A DNA stretch of 64,000 nucleotides from Caulobacter sp. RHG1 (GTDB lineage: Bacteria > Pseudomonadota > Alphaproteobacteria > Caulobacterales > Caulobacteraceae), in NCBI RefSeq assembly GCF_013181195.1, contig NZ_SMZP01000002.1, forward strand, positions 496,001 through 560,000, in the 5' to 3' direction. The notes under the pieces are model-generated. The model saw only the letters and a list, made by a program, of their open reading frames with translations, was not told the origin of the DNA and did not search any database. Below are positions 7,651 to 17,284 of this stretch, piece after piece. How positions within the stretch are numbered: the first letter of the stretch is position 1; each line of letters starts with the position of its first letter. The position numbers and the translations under genes were made by a program.

Positions 7651-7729
7651 ACGGCCCCGCGAGGAAGCGGGTGTATAGCCGCGACCTCTGGGGTGCGCAA
7701 GCGGCTGAAAGTCATTTTTTCAGTCCGTT

Positions 7730-9544
7730 CTAATCCGCGTACCGCGCTCTGGGATCGTGGGCGTCCTCGATCTCCAGTTGGACGCCGTTGCGGCCCATAT
7801 AGTCGTCCGGTTTCAGCTTGCCGACGACGTCCAAAGCCCCGCCTCCAGCCAGCAGGCGCTGGCCCAGCGGCGTCTCGGCGCTTCGCCAACTGATCGCCTT
7901 GATGCGGTCGCCGGTGGGGCCGACGAGGTCCATGCGCACATGGCCGCCCTTCAGAGCCGAGACGCGATCGGGGCGCACCTGGGTCAGGGCGAACAGCGGC
8001 TCGGGATTGCCGGGACCGAACGGGGCCAGGCGCTGGAAGTCGTCGAGCAGCGCGCGATTCGCCGCGCGGGGCTGAACCAGGGCGTCGATCTCGACCGATT
8101 CGATCCCCACCGCCTCCATCTCGCCCGCCAGGCGCTCTTCGAGGAAGGCCCGGAACTCGGGAATCATCTCGGGACGAATCGACAGACCCGCCGCCATGGC
8201 GTGGCCGCCGCCGGCCATCAGCAGGCCGGCCTCATAGGCGGCCTGGATGGCGCGGCCCAGATTGACGCCCGGCTGCGAGCGGCCCGAGCCCTTGCCGACA
8301 TTGGCCGCGCGGTCGACGCCGATCACCACCACCGGCTTGCGATAGCGCTCACGCAGCCGGCCAGCGACAATGCCGATGACGCCCGGGTGCCAGCCCTCGC
8401 CCGCCACCACGATGACTGGAGCGCTGGTATCGAAGTTGCCGCGCTCCAGCATCGCCGCGGCCTCCTCGACCACGGCGGCCTCGACGGCCTTGCGCTCGGT
8501 GTTGAGGCCGTCCAGTTCCTCGGCCAGGGCGGCGGCCTCCAGCGGGTCGTCGGTGGAGAGCAGTTTGGCGCCGAGGTCCGAGCGGCCGATGCGGCCGCCG
8601 GCGTTGATGCGCGGTCCCAGGATGAAGCCGGCGTGGAACACGGACGGTTCGCCCGAACCCTTGCCGACCTCGAACAGGGCCTTCAGCCCCGGATTGGCCC
8701 AGGCGCCCATGGTGCGCAGGCCCAGAGTGGTCAGGGCGCGATTGAAACCGACCAGCTGGGTGACGTCGCAGATCTCGCCCAAAGCCACCAGATCCAGCCA
8801 CTGGCGCGGATCGGGCTGTGGGCGCTCGTCGGTGAACAGGCCGCGCTTGCGGGCTTCGCGGTTCAGGGCGGCCAGCAGCACGAAGGTCACGCCGGCGGCG
8901 GCCAGGACACCTTGCCCGCTCTGGCAGCCTGGGCGATTGGGATTGACCACGGCGGCGGCGGTCGGCGGGTCCTCGCGCATCAGGTGGTGGTCGATGACCA
9001 CGACCTCCAGGCCGATCTCGCCAGCGCTGGCGATGGCGTCATAGGCCGCAGCCCCACAGTCCAGGGTCACGACCAGCTCGGCCCCGCCCTCGCGGATCGT
9101 GCGGAACGCCGCCGGACTGGGGCCGTAGCCCTCGGTCAGGCGATCGGGAATATAGATCGGCAGCTCGACGCCCATGTGCCGGAACCAGCGGACCAGTTGG
9201 GCGGCGCTGGTGGCGCCATCGACGTCGTAGTCGGCGAACACCATGGTCGGCCGTCCCTGCTCCAGGGCGTCGATCAGGATCTCGGCGGCGCGATCCATGT
9301 CGGTGAAGGTCGACGGATCGGGGAACAGCGCCTTCAGGGTCGGACGCAGATAGTGCTCGGCGCTGTCCAGGGTGACGCCGCGCGAGACGAGCGCTCGGGC
9401 CAAAGGTTCGGTCAGGCCGTGGCGCTGCTGGATGTCGCGCACCACGGCCATGTCCGCCGGGCGTTCGCGCCAAGCTCGGCCGCTCAGCGAGCGCTCGACG
9501 CCCAGGAAAGCGCTGGAAACGATATTGGGAGCACCATCGGCCAT
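7730..9544 (-). CDS. recJ: Single-stranded-DNA-specific exonuclease RecJ
   Basis: This 604-residue protein of the DHH phosphoesterase superfamily degrades single-stranded DNA 5' to 3' in recombination and mismatch repair. The catalytic motifs are visible: VFADYDVDGATSA (about 103-113), LVVTLDCG (158-164) and VVVIDHHLM with DHH at 185-187. The DHHA1 motif GGGHAMAAG lies near residue 460, and a C-terminal OB-like domain ends in KLKPDDYMGRNGVQLEIED. The length fits the family. It is last in a minus-strand run after hom, glpX and fbp, but its function is unrelated to theirs. Confidence 0.96.
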   Translation of the reverse strand: MADGAPNIVSSAFLGVERSLSGRAWRERPADMAVVRDIQQRHGLTEPLARALVSRGVTLDSAEHYLRPTLKALFPDPSTFTDMDRAAEILIDALEQGRPTMVFADYDVDGATSAAQLVRWFRHMGVELPIYIPDRLTEGYGPSPAAFRTIREGGAELVVTLDCGAAAYDAIASAGEIGLEVVVIDHHLMREDPPTAAAVVNPNRPGCQSGQGVLAAAGVTFVLLAALNREARKRGLFTDERPQPDPRQWLDLVALGEICDVTQLVGFNRALTTLGLRTMGAWANPGLKALFEVGKGSGEPSVFHAGFILGPRINAGGRIGRSDLGAKLLSTDDPLEAAALAEELDGLNTERKAVEAAVVEEAAAMLERGNFDTSAPVIVVAGEGWHPGVIGIVAGRLRERYRKPVVVIGVDRAANVGKGSGRSQPGVNLGRAIQAAYEAGLLMAGGGHAMAAGLSIRPEMIPEFRAFLEERLAGEMEAVGIESVEIDALVQPRAANRALLDDFQRLAPFGPGNPEPLFALTQVRPDRVSALKGGHVRMDLVGPTGDRIKAISWRSAETPLGQRLLAGGGALDVVGKLKPDDYMGRNGVQLEIEDAHDPRARYAD

Positions 9545-9620
9545 CGCGGCAGACTATCCGTTAACGCGGATTCGCTCCATGCCACGCCGTCACGACCATA
9601 CCGGACGTGAGTCTGACGAC

Positions 9621-10598
9621 TTAGCCCGCCGTCATCTCGGCGCGAACCGCCTCGACCTCATTGGCCGACCCCAGGACGACGGGCACGCGCTGGTGCAGCT
9701 TGGTCGGCTGGACATCGAGGGTGCGCGTGACGCCGTCGGTGGATGCGCCCCCTGCCCGCTCGATCAGCAGGCTCATCGGATTGGCTTCGTACATCAGGCG
9801 CAGCTTGCCGGGCTTGTCGGGCTCGCGGGCGTCCCACGGATACAGGAAGATGCCGCCGCGCATCAGGATGCGGTGTACGTCGGCGACCATGGCCGCGACC
9901 CAGCGCATGTTGAAGTTCTTGCCCCGCGGGCCGTCCTTGCCCTGCAGGCAGCCGTCGACATAGCGGCGCATCGGCGCGGCCCAGTGGCGCTGGTTCGAGA
10001 CATTGATCGCGAACTCGGCGGTGTCGGGCTTGATGGTGATCGCGGGATGGGTCAGCAGCCACTGGCCGTCGGCGGCCAGGGTGAAGCCGTTGACGCCATC
10101 CGCAAGCGTCAGGACCAGCATGGTCTGCGGGCCATAGACGGCATAACCGGCGGCGACCTGGTTGGCGCCGGGCTGCAGGAAGTCGGCTTCGACCGCCGCT
10201 TGGTCGGCCGGCGCAGGCAGCACCGAGAAGATCGTTCCAACCGGGGCGTTGATGTCGATGTTGCTGGAGCCGTCCAGCGGATCGAAGGTGACCAGGAAAC
10301 CGCCGACACGACCCGTCGGCTCGACCTCTTCCAGCTCTTCCGAAGCCAGACCCGCGACCGGGGCGCAGGCCTTCAGGGCGTCGCTCAGCATGTCGTTGGT
10401 GATGACGTCGAGCTTCTTCTGCTCCTCGTCCTGGACATTGGTGCTGCCGGCCGCGCCCAGGCTGCCCGACAGGGCGCCGGAGGCCACGACACCGCTGATG
10501 TCGGCGCAGGTCTTGGCGATCGTCGCGACGACGTCCTTGAGCGCGGCGTCGGCAGGCTGGGCTTCAAGCCAGGCGGCGAGATCAACGAAGGTCGTCAT
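9621..10598 (-). CDS. fbp: Fructose-1,6-bisphosphatase class 1
   Basis: This 325-residue cytosolic enzyme removes the 1-phosphate of fructose 1,6-bisphosphate in gluconeogenesis. Metal and substrate motifs are clear: [10 protein letters not shown] (metal-binding glutamates), [13 protein letters not shown] (105-117) and the C-terminal [20 protein letters not shown]. The length is close to the usual 330. The start at 10598 follows CGAGGCTCCC. It lies 61 bases downstream of glpX on the same strand, so two unrelated bisphosphatase types are neighbours here. Confidence 0.96.
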   Translation of the reverse strand: MTTFVDLAAWLEAQPADAALKDVVATIAKTCADISGVVASGALSGSLGAAGSTNVQDEEQKKLDVITNDMLSDALKACAPVAGLASEELEEVEPTGRVGGFLVTFDPLDGSSNIDINAPVGTIFSVLPAPADQAAVEADFLQPGANQVAAGYAVYGPQTMLVLTLADGVNGFTLAADGQWLLTHPAITIKPDTAEFAINVSNQRHWAAPMRRYVDGCLQGKDGPRGKNFNMRWVAAMVADVHRILMRGGIFLYPWDAREPDKPGKLRLMYEANPMSLLIERAGGASTDGVTRTLDVQPTKLHQRVPVVLGSANEVEAVRAEMTAG

Positions 10599-10659
10599 GG
10601 GAGCCTCGAAAGAGAAAGCAGAACGGCCGCCTCTACCCGGCGGCCGTGACAGGAAGGTC

Positions 10660-11613
10660 TCAGACCTTCCGCTTCATGCGAACTTCACGAACGGTGCCCG
10701 TCGAAGAGTTCATCACCAGGGTGTGGGTGTGCACGCAGCCATCACGGAAGATGACGCCGTCGACCAGACCGCCGCGCGTGACGCCCGTGGCGGCGAAGAT
10801 CGCCTCGTCGCGGACGATCTCGTGCAGGTCGTACTTCTTGTCGAGTTCGGTGATGCCCCAGCGGGCGGCGCGGGCGCGCTCGTCGGCGTTGCGGAATAGC
10901 AGACGCCCCTGGAACTGACCGCCGACGCACTTGAGGGCCGCGCAGGCTAGGACGCCTTCCGGCGCGCCGCCCGAGCCGACATACATGTCGACGCCGGTCG
11001 AGGGGTCGGTGGTGTTGATGACGCCGGCCACGTCACCGTCCGTGATCAGATGAACGCGAGCGCCGACCGAGCGGACGCTGGCGATGATCTCGGCGTGACG
11101 CGGACGGTCCAGCACGCAGACGGTGATCTCGGTGGGCGCGACGCCCTTGGCGGCGGCCAGGGCCTGGACATTCTCGGCTGGCGACTTGTCCAGATCGATC
11201 ACGCCCGCGGGCAGACCCGGACCACAGGCGATCTTGTCCATATAGGTGTCGGGCGCGTTCAGCAGCGTGCCCTTGGGGGCCCAGGCCATCACCGTCAGGG
11301 CGTTGGGCTGGGACTTGGCCGCCAGGGTGGTGCCTTCCAGCGGGTCCAGCGCGATGTCGACCTTGGGGCCCTTCCCCGTTCCGACCTTCTCGCCGATGTA
11401 GAGCATCGGCGCTTCGTCGCGCTCGCCCTCGCCGATGACGATCTCGCCGTCGATGTTCAATTCGTTCAAGGCGTTGCGCATCGCGTCGACGGCCGCCTGG
11501 TCGGCGGCCATCTCGTCGCCGCGGCCCAGCTGGGTCCACGACGCGATGGCGGCGGCTTCGGTAACGCGAACGGCGTCCAGGACCAGCGAGCGGTCCAGGG
11601 TGTTCGAACTCAT
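10660..11613 (-). CDS. glpX: Fructose-1,6-bisphosphatase class 2 (GlpX type)
   Basis: This protein of about 317 residues, from the ATG at 11613, belongs to the lithium-sensitive GlpX fold. Motifs are [20 protein letters not shown] (about 57-76), [15 protein letters not shown] (86-99), [11 protein letters not shown] and [19 protein letters not shown]. It catalyses the same reaction as the class 1 enzyme, and in some bacteria also acts on sedoheptulose bisphosphate. The longer frame to 11652 is less likely because GGGAGAGA precedes the chosen ATG. It is the middle gene of the hom-glpX-fbp run. Confidence 0.95.
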   Translation of the reverse strand: MSSNTLDRSLVLDAVRVTEAAAIASWTQLGRGDEMAADQAAVDAMRNALNELNIDGEIVIGEGERDEAPMLYIGEKVGTGKGPKVDIALDPLEGTTLAAKSQPNALTVMAWAPKGTLLNAPDTYMDKIACGPGLPAGVIDLDKSPAENVQALAAAKGVAPTEITVCVLDRPRHAEIIASVRSVGARVHLITDGDVAGVINTTDPSTGVDMYVGSGGAPEGVLACAALKCVGGQFQGRLLFRNADERARAARWGITELDKKYDLHEIVRDEAIFAATGVTRGGLVDGVIFRDGCVHTHTLVMNSSTGTVREVRMKRKV

Positions 11614-11684
11614 CCGTCTCTCCCGGCCCCCGAACGGAGGCCTAGTTCCCACACTCGCCTTGGACGCCCGCTTTCCGCGAGTCG

Positions 11685-12974
11685 TCAGATGCGCGCGACG
11701 CGCAAAAGGCGAGGACGCTCTAGCACGGTCTCGAGCTTTTCGATGCGGCTAATCGCATCCAGCAGCTTCGATTCCGGGGTCGCATGAGTAACGAGCACGA
11801 TCGGCACGCCGCCCGCCCCTTCGACGGGCTTCTGCAGGAAGCTGTCGATCGAGACGCCGCATTCGGCCAGGGTCTCGGAAATCGCCGCGATGACGCCCGG
11901 CTGGTCTTGGACCATGACCCGCAGATAGGCCTTGCCCACGGCGCGAGCCGGGTCGACGGCGATGAACGGGGCCAGTTCGCCGGCCGGGGCCTGGAACACC
12001 GGACGCTGGGCCTTGGTCATCACGTCGGCGATGTCGGCGGCGACGGCGGCGGCGGTCGGTCCCGCGCCGGCGCCAGGACCTTGAACGAAGATGCGGCCGA
12101 TGCGAGCGCCTTCGATAAACAGCGCGTTCAGCGCGCCGCCGGCCTGGGCCAGCGGATGATCCAGCGGCACCAGCGACGGATGCACCTTCACCGCCACGCC
12201 GCCGTCAGTCTTGGCCGCGCCGGCGATCAGCTTGATGCGATAGCCCAGGTCCTTGGCCAGCTTGATGTCGAGCAGGTCGACGTCGCTGATGCCCTCGATT
12301 TCAGCCGCCTCGAAGTTCGGGGCGCAGCCGAAGGCGAGCGCCGCCAGGATGCTGATCTTGTGGCCGGCGTCGAAGCCGCCGACGTCCATGGTCGGGTCGG
12401 CCTCGGCATAGCCCAGGCCTTGGGCCTCACGCAGCACGTCGGCGAACGAACGACCGGTGCGCTCCATCTCCGACAGGATGAAGTTGCAGGTGCCGTTGAG
12501 AATGCCGGCCACCGAGACGATGTCGTCACCGACCAGAGCCTCGCGCATGATCTTCACGGCCGGAACGCCGCCCATTACTGCGGCCTCGAACAGCAGCGGC
12601 GTACCCGTGGCCTCCGCCAGGGCGGCCAGTTCGGCGCCGTGTACAGCGATCAGGGCCTTGTTGGCCGTGACCACCGGCTTGCCGGCCTTCAGGGCGGTCT
12701 CGACGGCGACCTTGGCTGGGCCATCCGAACCACCGATCAGCTCCACGAACAGGTCGACGTCCGGCGAGGCCGCCATGGCCACCGGATCGTCGAACCAGGC
12801 CAGGCCCGAGATGTCGACCGTGCGCGGGCGCGACTTGTTGCGGGCCGACACGGCGGTCACGACCGCCTTGTCGCCGGCCGGCGCGAAGCCCGGGCGCTCG
12901 GCCAGGAACTGCAGGAGGCCGCCGCCCACGGTGCCCAGGCCCGCGACGCCGACGCGCCAGGTCTTGTTGGTCAT
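11685..12974 (-). CDS. hom: Homoserine dehydrogenase
   Basis: This 429-residue enzyme reduces aspartate semialdehyde to homoserine, the branch point to threonine and methionine. The N-terminal Rossmann motif is GVAGLGTVGGGLLQFL (about 9-24). The catalytic/substrate region includes VTANKALIAVHG, AAVMGGVPAVK, NGTCNFILSEM and GLGYAEADPTMDV. A C-terminal ACT domain from about residue 350 (AYLRVMVQDQPGVIAAISET) is where threonine feedback is normally sensed. It is 30 bases downstream of the aminotransferase gene and 71 upstream of glpX, suggesting an amino-acid/carbon operon. Confidence 0.96.
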   Translation of the reverse strand: MTNKTWRVGVAGLGTVGGGLLQFLAERPGFAPAGDKAVVTAVSARNKSRPRTVDISGLAWFDDPVAMAASPDVDLFVELIGGSDGPAKVAVETALKAGKPVVTANKALIAVHGAELAALAEATGTPLLFEAAVMGGVPAVKIMREALVGDDIVSVAGILNGTCNFILSEMERTGRSFADVLREAQGLGYAEADPTMDVGGFDAGHKISILAALAFGCAPNFEAAEIEGISDVDLLDIKLAKDLGYRIKLIAGAAKTDGGVAVKVHPSLVPLDHPLAQAGGALNALFIEGARIGRIFVQGPGAGAGPTAAAVAADIADVMTKAQRPVFQAPAGELAPFIAVDPARAVGKAYLRVMVQDQPGVIAAISETLAECGVSIDSFLQKPVEGAGGVPIVLVTHATPESKLLDAISRIEKLETVLERPRLLRVARI

Positions 12975-13004
12975 CTCGGAATCCTTGGAAGCGAACTGAA
13001 GCCC

Positions 13005-14225
13005 TTAGGCCTGTTCCATCTTGTTGTGGGCCTTGGCCAGGATGGAGTCGGCGTTGGCGATGAATTTCTTCACGTTGCGCGCCGCCTGGCGGATGCGGTG
13101 CTCGTTCTCGACCAGACCGATCCGCACATAGCCTTCGCCGTACTCGCCGAAACCGATGCCCGGAGCCACGGCGACGCCGGCCTCCTCGATCAGCAGGCGC
13201 GAGAACAGCATCGAGCCGGCCTCACGGTACTGTTCCGGGATCTTCGCCCAAGCGAACATCGAAGCCGGCGGGTTGGGGATGTCCCAGCCCGCGGCCTTCA
13301 TCGACTTGATCAGGGTGTCGCGGCGGCTCTTGTAGATGCCGCGGATCTCGTCGACGCAGTCCTGCGGGCCGTTCAGCGCCGCGGCCGCGGCCACCTGCAC
13401 CGGGGTGTAAGCGCCGTAGTCCAGATACGACTTCACACGGGCCAGGGCCGCACAGATACGGGCGTTGCCGACCACCATGCCCACGCGCCAGCCGGCCATG
13501 GCGTAGGTCTTCGACAGCGAGTTGACCTCGACGGCGATGTCCTTGGCGCCGTCGACCTGCAGGATCGAAGGCGGCGGGTTGTTGTCGAAATAGATCTCGC
13601 CATAGGCCACGTCGCTGATGACCAGCAGATCGTGCTTCTTCGCGAGGGCAACGGCGTCCTTGTAGAAGTCCAGGTCCACCCACTGCGCGGTCGGGTTGGA
13701 CGGATAGGACAGGATCAGCACGCTGGGCGGCGGCACCGAGTGCTTCACTGCACGGCTGATGTTGGACAGATACTCCTCCGGCGACAGGGCCGGCACGTGA
13801 CGGATGATGCCGCCGGCCATGATGAAGCCGAAGGCGTGGATCGGATAGGCCGGGTTCGGACAGATGATCACGTCGCCGGGGCCGGTCAGCGCCTGGGCCA
13901 GGTTGGCGAAGCCTTCCTTGGAGCCCAGGGTGGCGATCACCTCGGTGTCGGGGTTCAGCTTCACGCCGAAACGGCGGCCATAATAGTTGGCCATGGCCTT
14001 GCGCAGGCCCGGAACGCCCTTGGACGCCGAATAGCGGCCCGCTTTGGGGTCGCGCGCCGTCTCGATCAGCTTGTCGACGATGTGCTGCGGCGTCGGCATG
14101 TCGGGATTGCCCATGCCGAAGTCGATGATGTCGGTCCCCTCGGCGCGGAGGCGCGCCTTGATCTTGTTGACCTCTTCGAAGACGTACGGCGGCAGGCGGC
14201 GGATACGGTGGAAATCGGTGCTCAT
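13005..14225 (-). CDS. alaC: Class I aminotransferase, AlaC-like
   Basis: This 406-residue PLP enzyme is of the glutamate-pyruvate (alanine) aminotransferase group. It shows FEEVNKIKARLRAEGTDIID, FGMGNPDMPTP, GSKEGFANLAQALTGPGD, SYPSNPTAQWVD and the PLP lysine in SLSKTYAMAGWRVGMV (about residue 240). A phosphate-binding arginine lies in EGYVRIGLVENEHRIRQA. The group is often misnamed as aspartate or LL-diaminopimelate aminotransferase. The pattern SLSKTYAMAGWR favours AlaC, but substrate is not proven. It lies upstream of hom on the same strand with a 30-base gap, so the two are likely co-transcribed. Confidence 0.88.
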   Translation of the reverse strand: MSTDFHRIRRLPPYVFEEVNKIKARLRAEGTDIIDFGMGNPDMPTPQHIVDKLIETARDPKAGRYSASKGVPGLRKAMANYYGRRFGVKLNPDTEVIATLGSKEGFANLAQALTGPGDVIICPNPAYPIHAFGFIMAGGIIRHVPALSPEEYLSNISRAVKHSVPPPSVLILSYPSNPTAQWVDLDFYKDAVALAKKHDLLVISDVAYGEIYFDNNPPPSILQVDGAKDIAVEVNSLSKTYAMAGWRVGMVVGNARICAALARVKSYLDYGAYTPVQVAAAAALNGPQDCVDEIRGIYKSRRDTLIKSMKAAGWDIPNPPASMFAWAKIPEQYREAGSMLFSRLLIEEAGVAVAPGIGFGEYGEGYVRIGLVENEHRIRQAARNVKKFIANADSILAKAHNKMEQA

Positions 14226-14337
14226 GAGGGCTCTGTGCGCCGCTTCGGCGCTCTGGGAGCGAAAAGTCGGGCATGGATAGACCCCAAGCGGGGCCGCGCC
14301 AAGCCGGTTGAAGGAAGATTATGCCTCCGTCGCCCGA

Positions 14338-14775
14338 TTAGGGCTGGGACGGAGGCGCGCTAGCTCGGCCGCGGGCTGCGCGGGCGAAGGCTTCGGTGGC
14401 TGCGCGGTCGGCGTCGGTCGGGGCCGCAATGGCCGAGGCCTTCACGTCACGCTGGGCCTTGGCGGCGTAGCCTTCGCTGTCCTTCAGCTCCCAGGTGTTC
14501 GGCGCAACGGCCTTGGTCACGGCGTCGCCGGCGATTTCCTGCTGCGCGACGGCCGCACGAACCTGGTCGGCGGTCGGTACGTCGGTCGGGATCGTCGGGA
14601 TATCCGAGAACTTGCGGCGCTCGCCCTTTTCCTTGGCGGCGGCGGTCACCGAGGCGGCGACCGGCGAGCTGGGATCGACCTGGGCGGTCTTGAACGGCCC
14701 CGCACACGCCGCCGCACCGCCGGCAAAGCCGACGATCAGGGCAAGGCGTACGATTTTGCGGGTTTCGCCGTTCAT
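14338..14775 (-). CDS. Small putative lipoprotein
   Basis: This 145-residue protein has a lipoprotein signal: basic start MNGETRKIVR, hydrophobic LALIVGFAGGAAA, then Cys24. The mature part is hydrophilic and Ala-rich, with EKGERRKFSDIPTIPTDVPT and DAVTKAVAPNTWELKDSEGY. No known domain is recognised. It is probably anchored in the envelope. The start at 14775 is chosen because the longer frame to 14961 reads antisense to the start of phaC. It is divergent from phaC, with 89 bases between them. Confidence 0.75.
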   Translation of the reverse strand: MNGETRKIVRLALIVGFAGGAAACAGPFKTAQVDPSSPVAASVTAAAKEKGERRKFSDIPTIPTDVPTADQVRAAVAQQEIAGDAVTKAVAPNTWELKDSEGYAAKAQRDVKASAIAAPTDADRAATEAFARAARGRASAPPSQP

Positions 14776-14864
14776 CGGTTCTGGTCTTATGCGATGATCG
14801 CGGCGAGCGAAAGGCGTTCGACGCGGCTTTTCGCAGACGACTTCGGACGAAGCGGAGGAAACAC

Positions 14865-16859
14865 ATGGCGACGGCGAAATCGGGTTCCAAACCTCGCAAG
14901 AAAGCCGCCCCTGGAGCCGAAGCGCCCGAACCCAAGCCCGCCGCCGCCAAGAAGGCCGCAACTCCCAAGGCCGACAAGCCCAAGCCTGAGACGGCCGAGC
15001 CGCCGCCGCGCGCCGAATCAGCCGCTGGCGCCCAGCAGAAGCAGGCCCCGCCCTTTTCGGGCTTCGCTGACATGCTGTCGGCCGATCAGATAAAGGTGGT
15101 CGAGACCCTTTCGGCCAACCTGGCCCGCGCCGCCGTCACAGCCCAGGGCGCGATCGCCGAGGCCGCCTTGCGCCAGGCTGACCGACCGGCGGCTCTTACG
15201 CCAGATCCCTTCCACGTCGCCCCGGCCCTGAACGAGGTGATGACCCGCCTGGCCGCTCAGCCCGACCGGCTGATGCGCGCCCAGGCCGATCTCTTCGGCC
15301 AGTACATGGAGTTGTGGCAGTCCGCCGCCCGCCGCGCCTCTGGCGAGGAGGTCGCCCCCGTTGTAGCTCCGGCGGCCGGCGACAAGCGCTTCAACGACCC
15401 AGACTGGGCGTCGAACCCGATGTTCGACCTGATGAAGCAGTCCTACCTGCTGTCGTCGAACTGGCTGAACGGCCTGATTGCGGAGGTCCAGGGCGTCGAC
15501 CCGGCCGCCAAGCGCCGGGTCGAGTTCTTCACCAAGATGCTGACCGACGCGTTCTCGCCGTCGAACTTCCTGATCTCCAACCCCGCCGCCCTGCGCGAGG
15601 TGGTCCAGACCCAAGGCCAGAGCCTGGTGCGCGGCATGGAGAACTTCGCCGCCGACCTGGAGCGCGGCGGCGGCCAGCTGGCGATCAGCCAGACCGATCT
15701 GGCCAAGTTCAAGGTCGGCGAGAACGTCGCCACCGCGCCAGGCAAGGTCGTCTACCAGAACGACATCCTGCAGCTCCTGCAGTTCGATCCGACCACCGAG
15801 ACGGTCTGCGAGATCCCGCTGCTGATCTTCCCGCCATGGATCAACAAGTTCTACATCCTGGATCTGCGCCCCGAGAACTCGATGATCCGCTGGCTGACGG
15901 GCCAGGGCTTCACGGTGTTCGTCGCCTCGTGGGTCAATCCCGACCAGCAGCTGGCCGCCAAGACCTTCGAGGACTACATGCTGGAAGGCGTCTACGACGC
16001 CACCCAACAGGTCATGACCCAGTGCGGCGTCGATAAGGTCAACACGGTCGGCTACTGCATCGGCGGCACCCTGTTGTCGGTCGCCCTGGCGCACATGGCC
16101 GCGCGCGGCGACCAGCGCATCAATTCGACCACCTTCTTCGCCGCCCAGCAGGACTTCGCCGAGGCCGGCGACCTGCTGCTGTTCACCAACGAGGAATGGC
16201 TGCAGTCGATCGAGCAGCAGATGGACGCGGCCGGCGGCTTCCTGCCCAGCCAGTCGATGGCCGACACCTTCAACGCCCTGCGCGGCAACGACCTGATCTG
16301 GTCGTTCTTCGTCAGCAACTACCTGATGGGCAAGGAGCCGCGGCCGTTCGACCTGCTGTTCTGGAACGCCGACCAGACGCGCATGCCCAAGTCGCTGCAC
16401 CTGTTCTATCTGCGCAATTTCTACAAGGACAACGCCCTGACCACCGGCCAGCTCAGCCTGGGTGGCGAGCACCTGGACCTCTCCAAGGTGAAGACTCCGA
16501 TCTACGTTCAGTCATCGAAGGACGACCACATCGCCCCGTTCCGCAGCGTCTATCGCGGCGCCAAGGCGTTCGGCGGGCCGGTGACCTTCACCATGGCCGG
16601 CTCGGGCCACATCGCCGGGGTGATCAACCATCCGGACGCCAGGAAGTACCAGCACTGGACCAACGCGGCCTTGCCCGGCGAGGTCGGCGAGTGGATCGCC
16701 GGCGCCCAGGAGAACCCGGGTTCGTGGTGGCCGCACTGGGCCGAGTGGCTACGCGCCAAGTCCGGCAGCCAAGTCCCGGCCCGCGATCCGGCCAAGGGCA
16801 AGCTGAAGCCGCTGGAAAATGCGCCAGGCAGCTTCGTGCTGGTCAAGTCGCAGGTCTAG
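14865..16859 (+). CDS. phaC: Class I poly(R)-hydroxyalkanoate synthase
   Basis: This 664-residue enzyme polymerises 3-hydroxyacyl-CoA into PHA granules. The alpha/beta-hydrolase core has the lipase-like box GYCIGGTLLS, with catalytic Cys near residue 398, Asp in SSKDDHIAPF (about 550) and His in GSGHIAGVIN (about 579). The N-terminal domain PFHVAPALNEVMTRLAAQPD is also typical. It is longer than the usual 590 because of an N-terminal extension of about 65 residues rich in Ala, Lys and Pro. No phaA/phaB genes are adjacent. Its stop overlaps that of the convergent gene by three bases. Confidence 0.96.
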   Translation: MATAKSGSKPRKKAAPGAEAPEPKPAAAKKAATPKADKPKPETAEPPPRAESAAGAQQKQAPPFSGFADMLSADQIKVVETLSANLARAAVTAQGAIAEAALRQADRPAALTPDPFHVAPALNEVMTRLAAQPDRLMRAQADLFGQYMELWQSAARRASGEEVAPVVAPAAGDKRFNDPDWASNPMFDLMKQSYLLSSNWLNGLIAEVQGVDPAAKRRVEFFTKMLTDAFSPSNFLISNPAALREVVQTQGQSLVRGMENFAADLERGGGQLAISQTDLAKFKVGENVATAPGKVVYQNDILQLLQFDPTTETVCEIPLLIFPPWINKFYILDLRPENSMIRWLTGQGFTVFVASWVNPDQQLAAKTFEDYMLEGVYDATQQVMTQCGVDKVNTVGYCIGGTLLSVALAHMAARGDQRINSTTFFAAQQDFAEAGDLLLFTNEEWLQSIEQQMDAAGGFLPSQSMADTFNALRGNDLIWSFFVSNYLMGKEPRPFDLLFWNADQTRMPKSLHLFYLRNFYKDNALTTGQLSLGGEHLDLSKVKTPIYVQSSKDDHIAPFRSVYRGAKAFGGPVTFTMAGSGHIAGVINHPDARKYQHWTNAALPGEVGEWIAGAQENPGSWWPHWAEWLRAKSGSQVPARDPAKGKLKPLENAPGSFVLVKSQV

Positions 16860-17218
16860 AGCTCGCCAGCGGCGTAGACCTCCTCAAACACGTCGGTATC
16901 GACGCGATCGACCAGCGGCCGGATGCGCTCCAGGTGAGCCAGCCGGCGCGGGTCGCGTGCGAACTCCAGCACGTCCGACGGATCGTCAAAGCTGGAAATC
17001 ACCACGACCACCTGGCCGGCCCGCAGGCAGCGGACGCCGCGCAAGCCCGCGACTCGGCCGTCCAGACGCCGGTGCTGCGCCTCCTGCGCCGCCAGAACGG
17101 CCTCCAGCCGGCCGGGCTTGGGGTGGATGACGCTGATCGAGACGGCCGGCGCGGCCGGTCCCAGCAGTTCGAAGGTTTCCAGGCGGATGGCGGTGGCGGT
17201 GGCGGTGGCGGGCGACAT
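16856..17218 (-). CDS. Antibiotic-biosynthesis-monooxygenase-like protein
   Basis: This 120-residue protein with beta-alpha-beta pattern [39 protein letters not shown] and [20 protein letters not shown] looks like an ABM/dimeric ferredoxin-like barrel. Such proteins are small oxygenases or quinone/heme binders. The start at 17218 has an ideal AAAGGAG upstream. It is divergent from soxR, and a SoxR-type promoter with a 19-base spacer points at it, so it is probably induced by redox-cycling compounds. Exact chemistry is unknown. Confidence 0.75.
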   Translation of the reverse strand: MSPATATATAIRLETFELLGPAAPAVSISVIHPKPGRLEAVLAAQEAQHRRLDGRVAGLRGVRCLRAGQVVVVISSFDDPSDVLEFARDPRRLAHLERIRPLVDRVDTDVFEEVYAAGEL

Positions 17219-17253
17219 GCTTGCTCCTTTGGCGTTGCCGGTTGGGAGCCCTT

Positions 17254-17284
17254 TTCGTAAAACCTCAAGCATGGTTGAGGTCAA
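17254..17284 (-). promoter_or_regulatory. SoxR-type promoter with SoxR box
   Basis: On the minus strand a -35 TTGACC and a -10 TACGAA are separated by 19 bases, the long spacer typical of MerR/SoxR-activated promoters. The spacer holds the dyad ACCTCAA-N6-TTGAGGT (17262-17281), whose half-sites match the E. coli soxS box CCTCAAG/CTTGAGG. It drives the monooxygenase-like gene starting at 17218 and also covers the soxR start codon. Confidence 0.82.

Noticed and set aside
7757..9610. Plus-strand open frame of 617 codons
   Set aside because: Antisense to recJ, which has all catalytic motifs.
11784..14363. Plus-strand open frame of 859 codons
   Set aside because: Antisense to hom and the aminotransferase; no recognisable domain and composition typical of a shadow frame.
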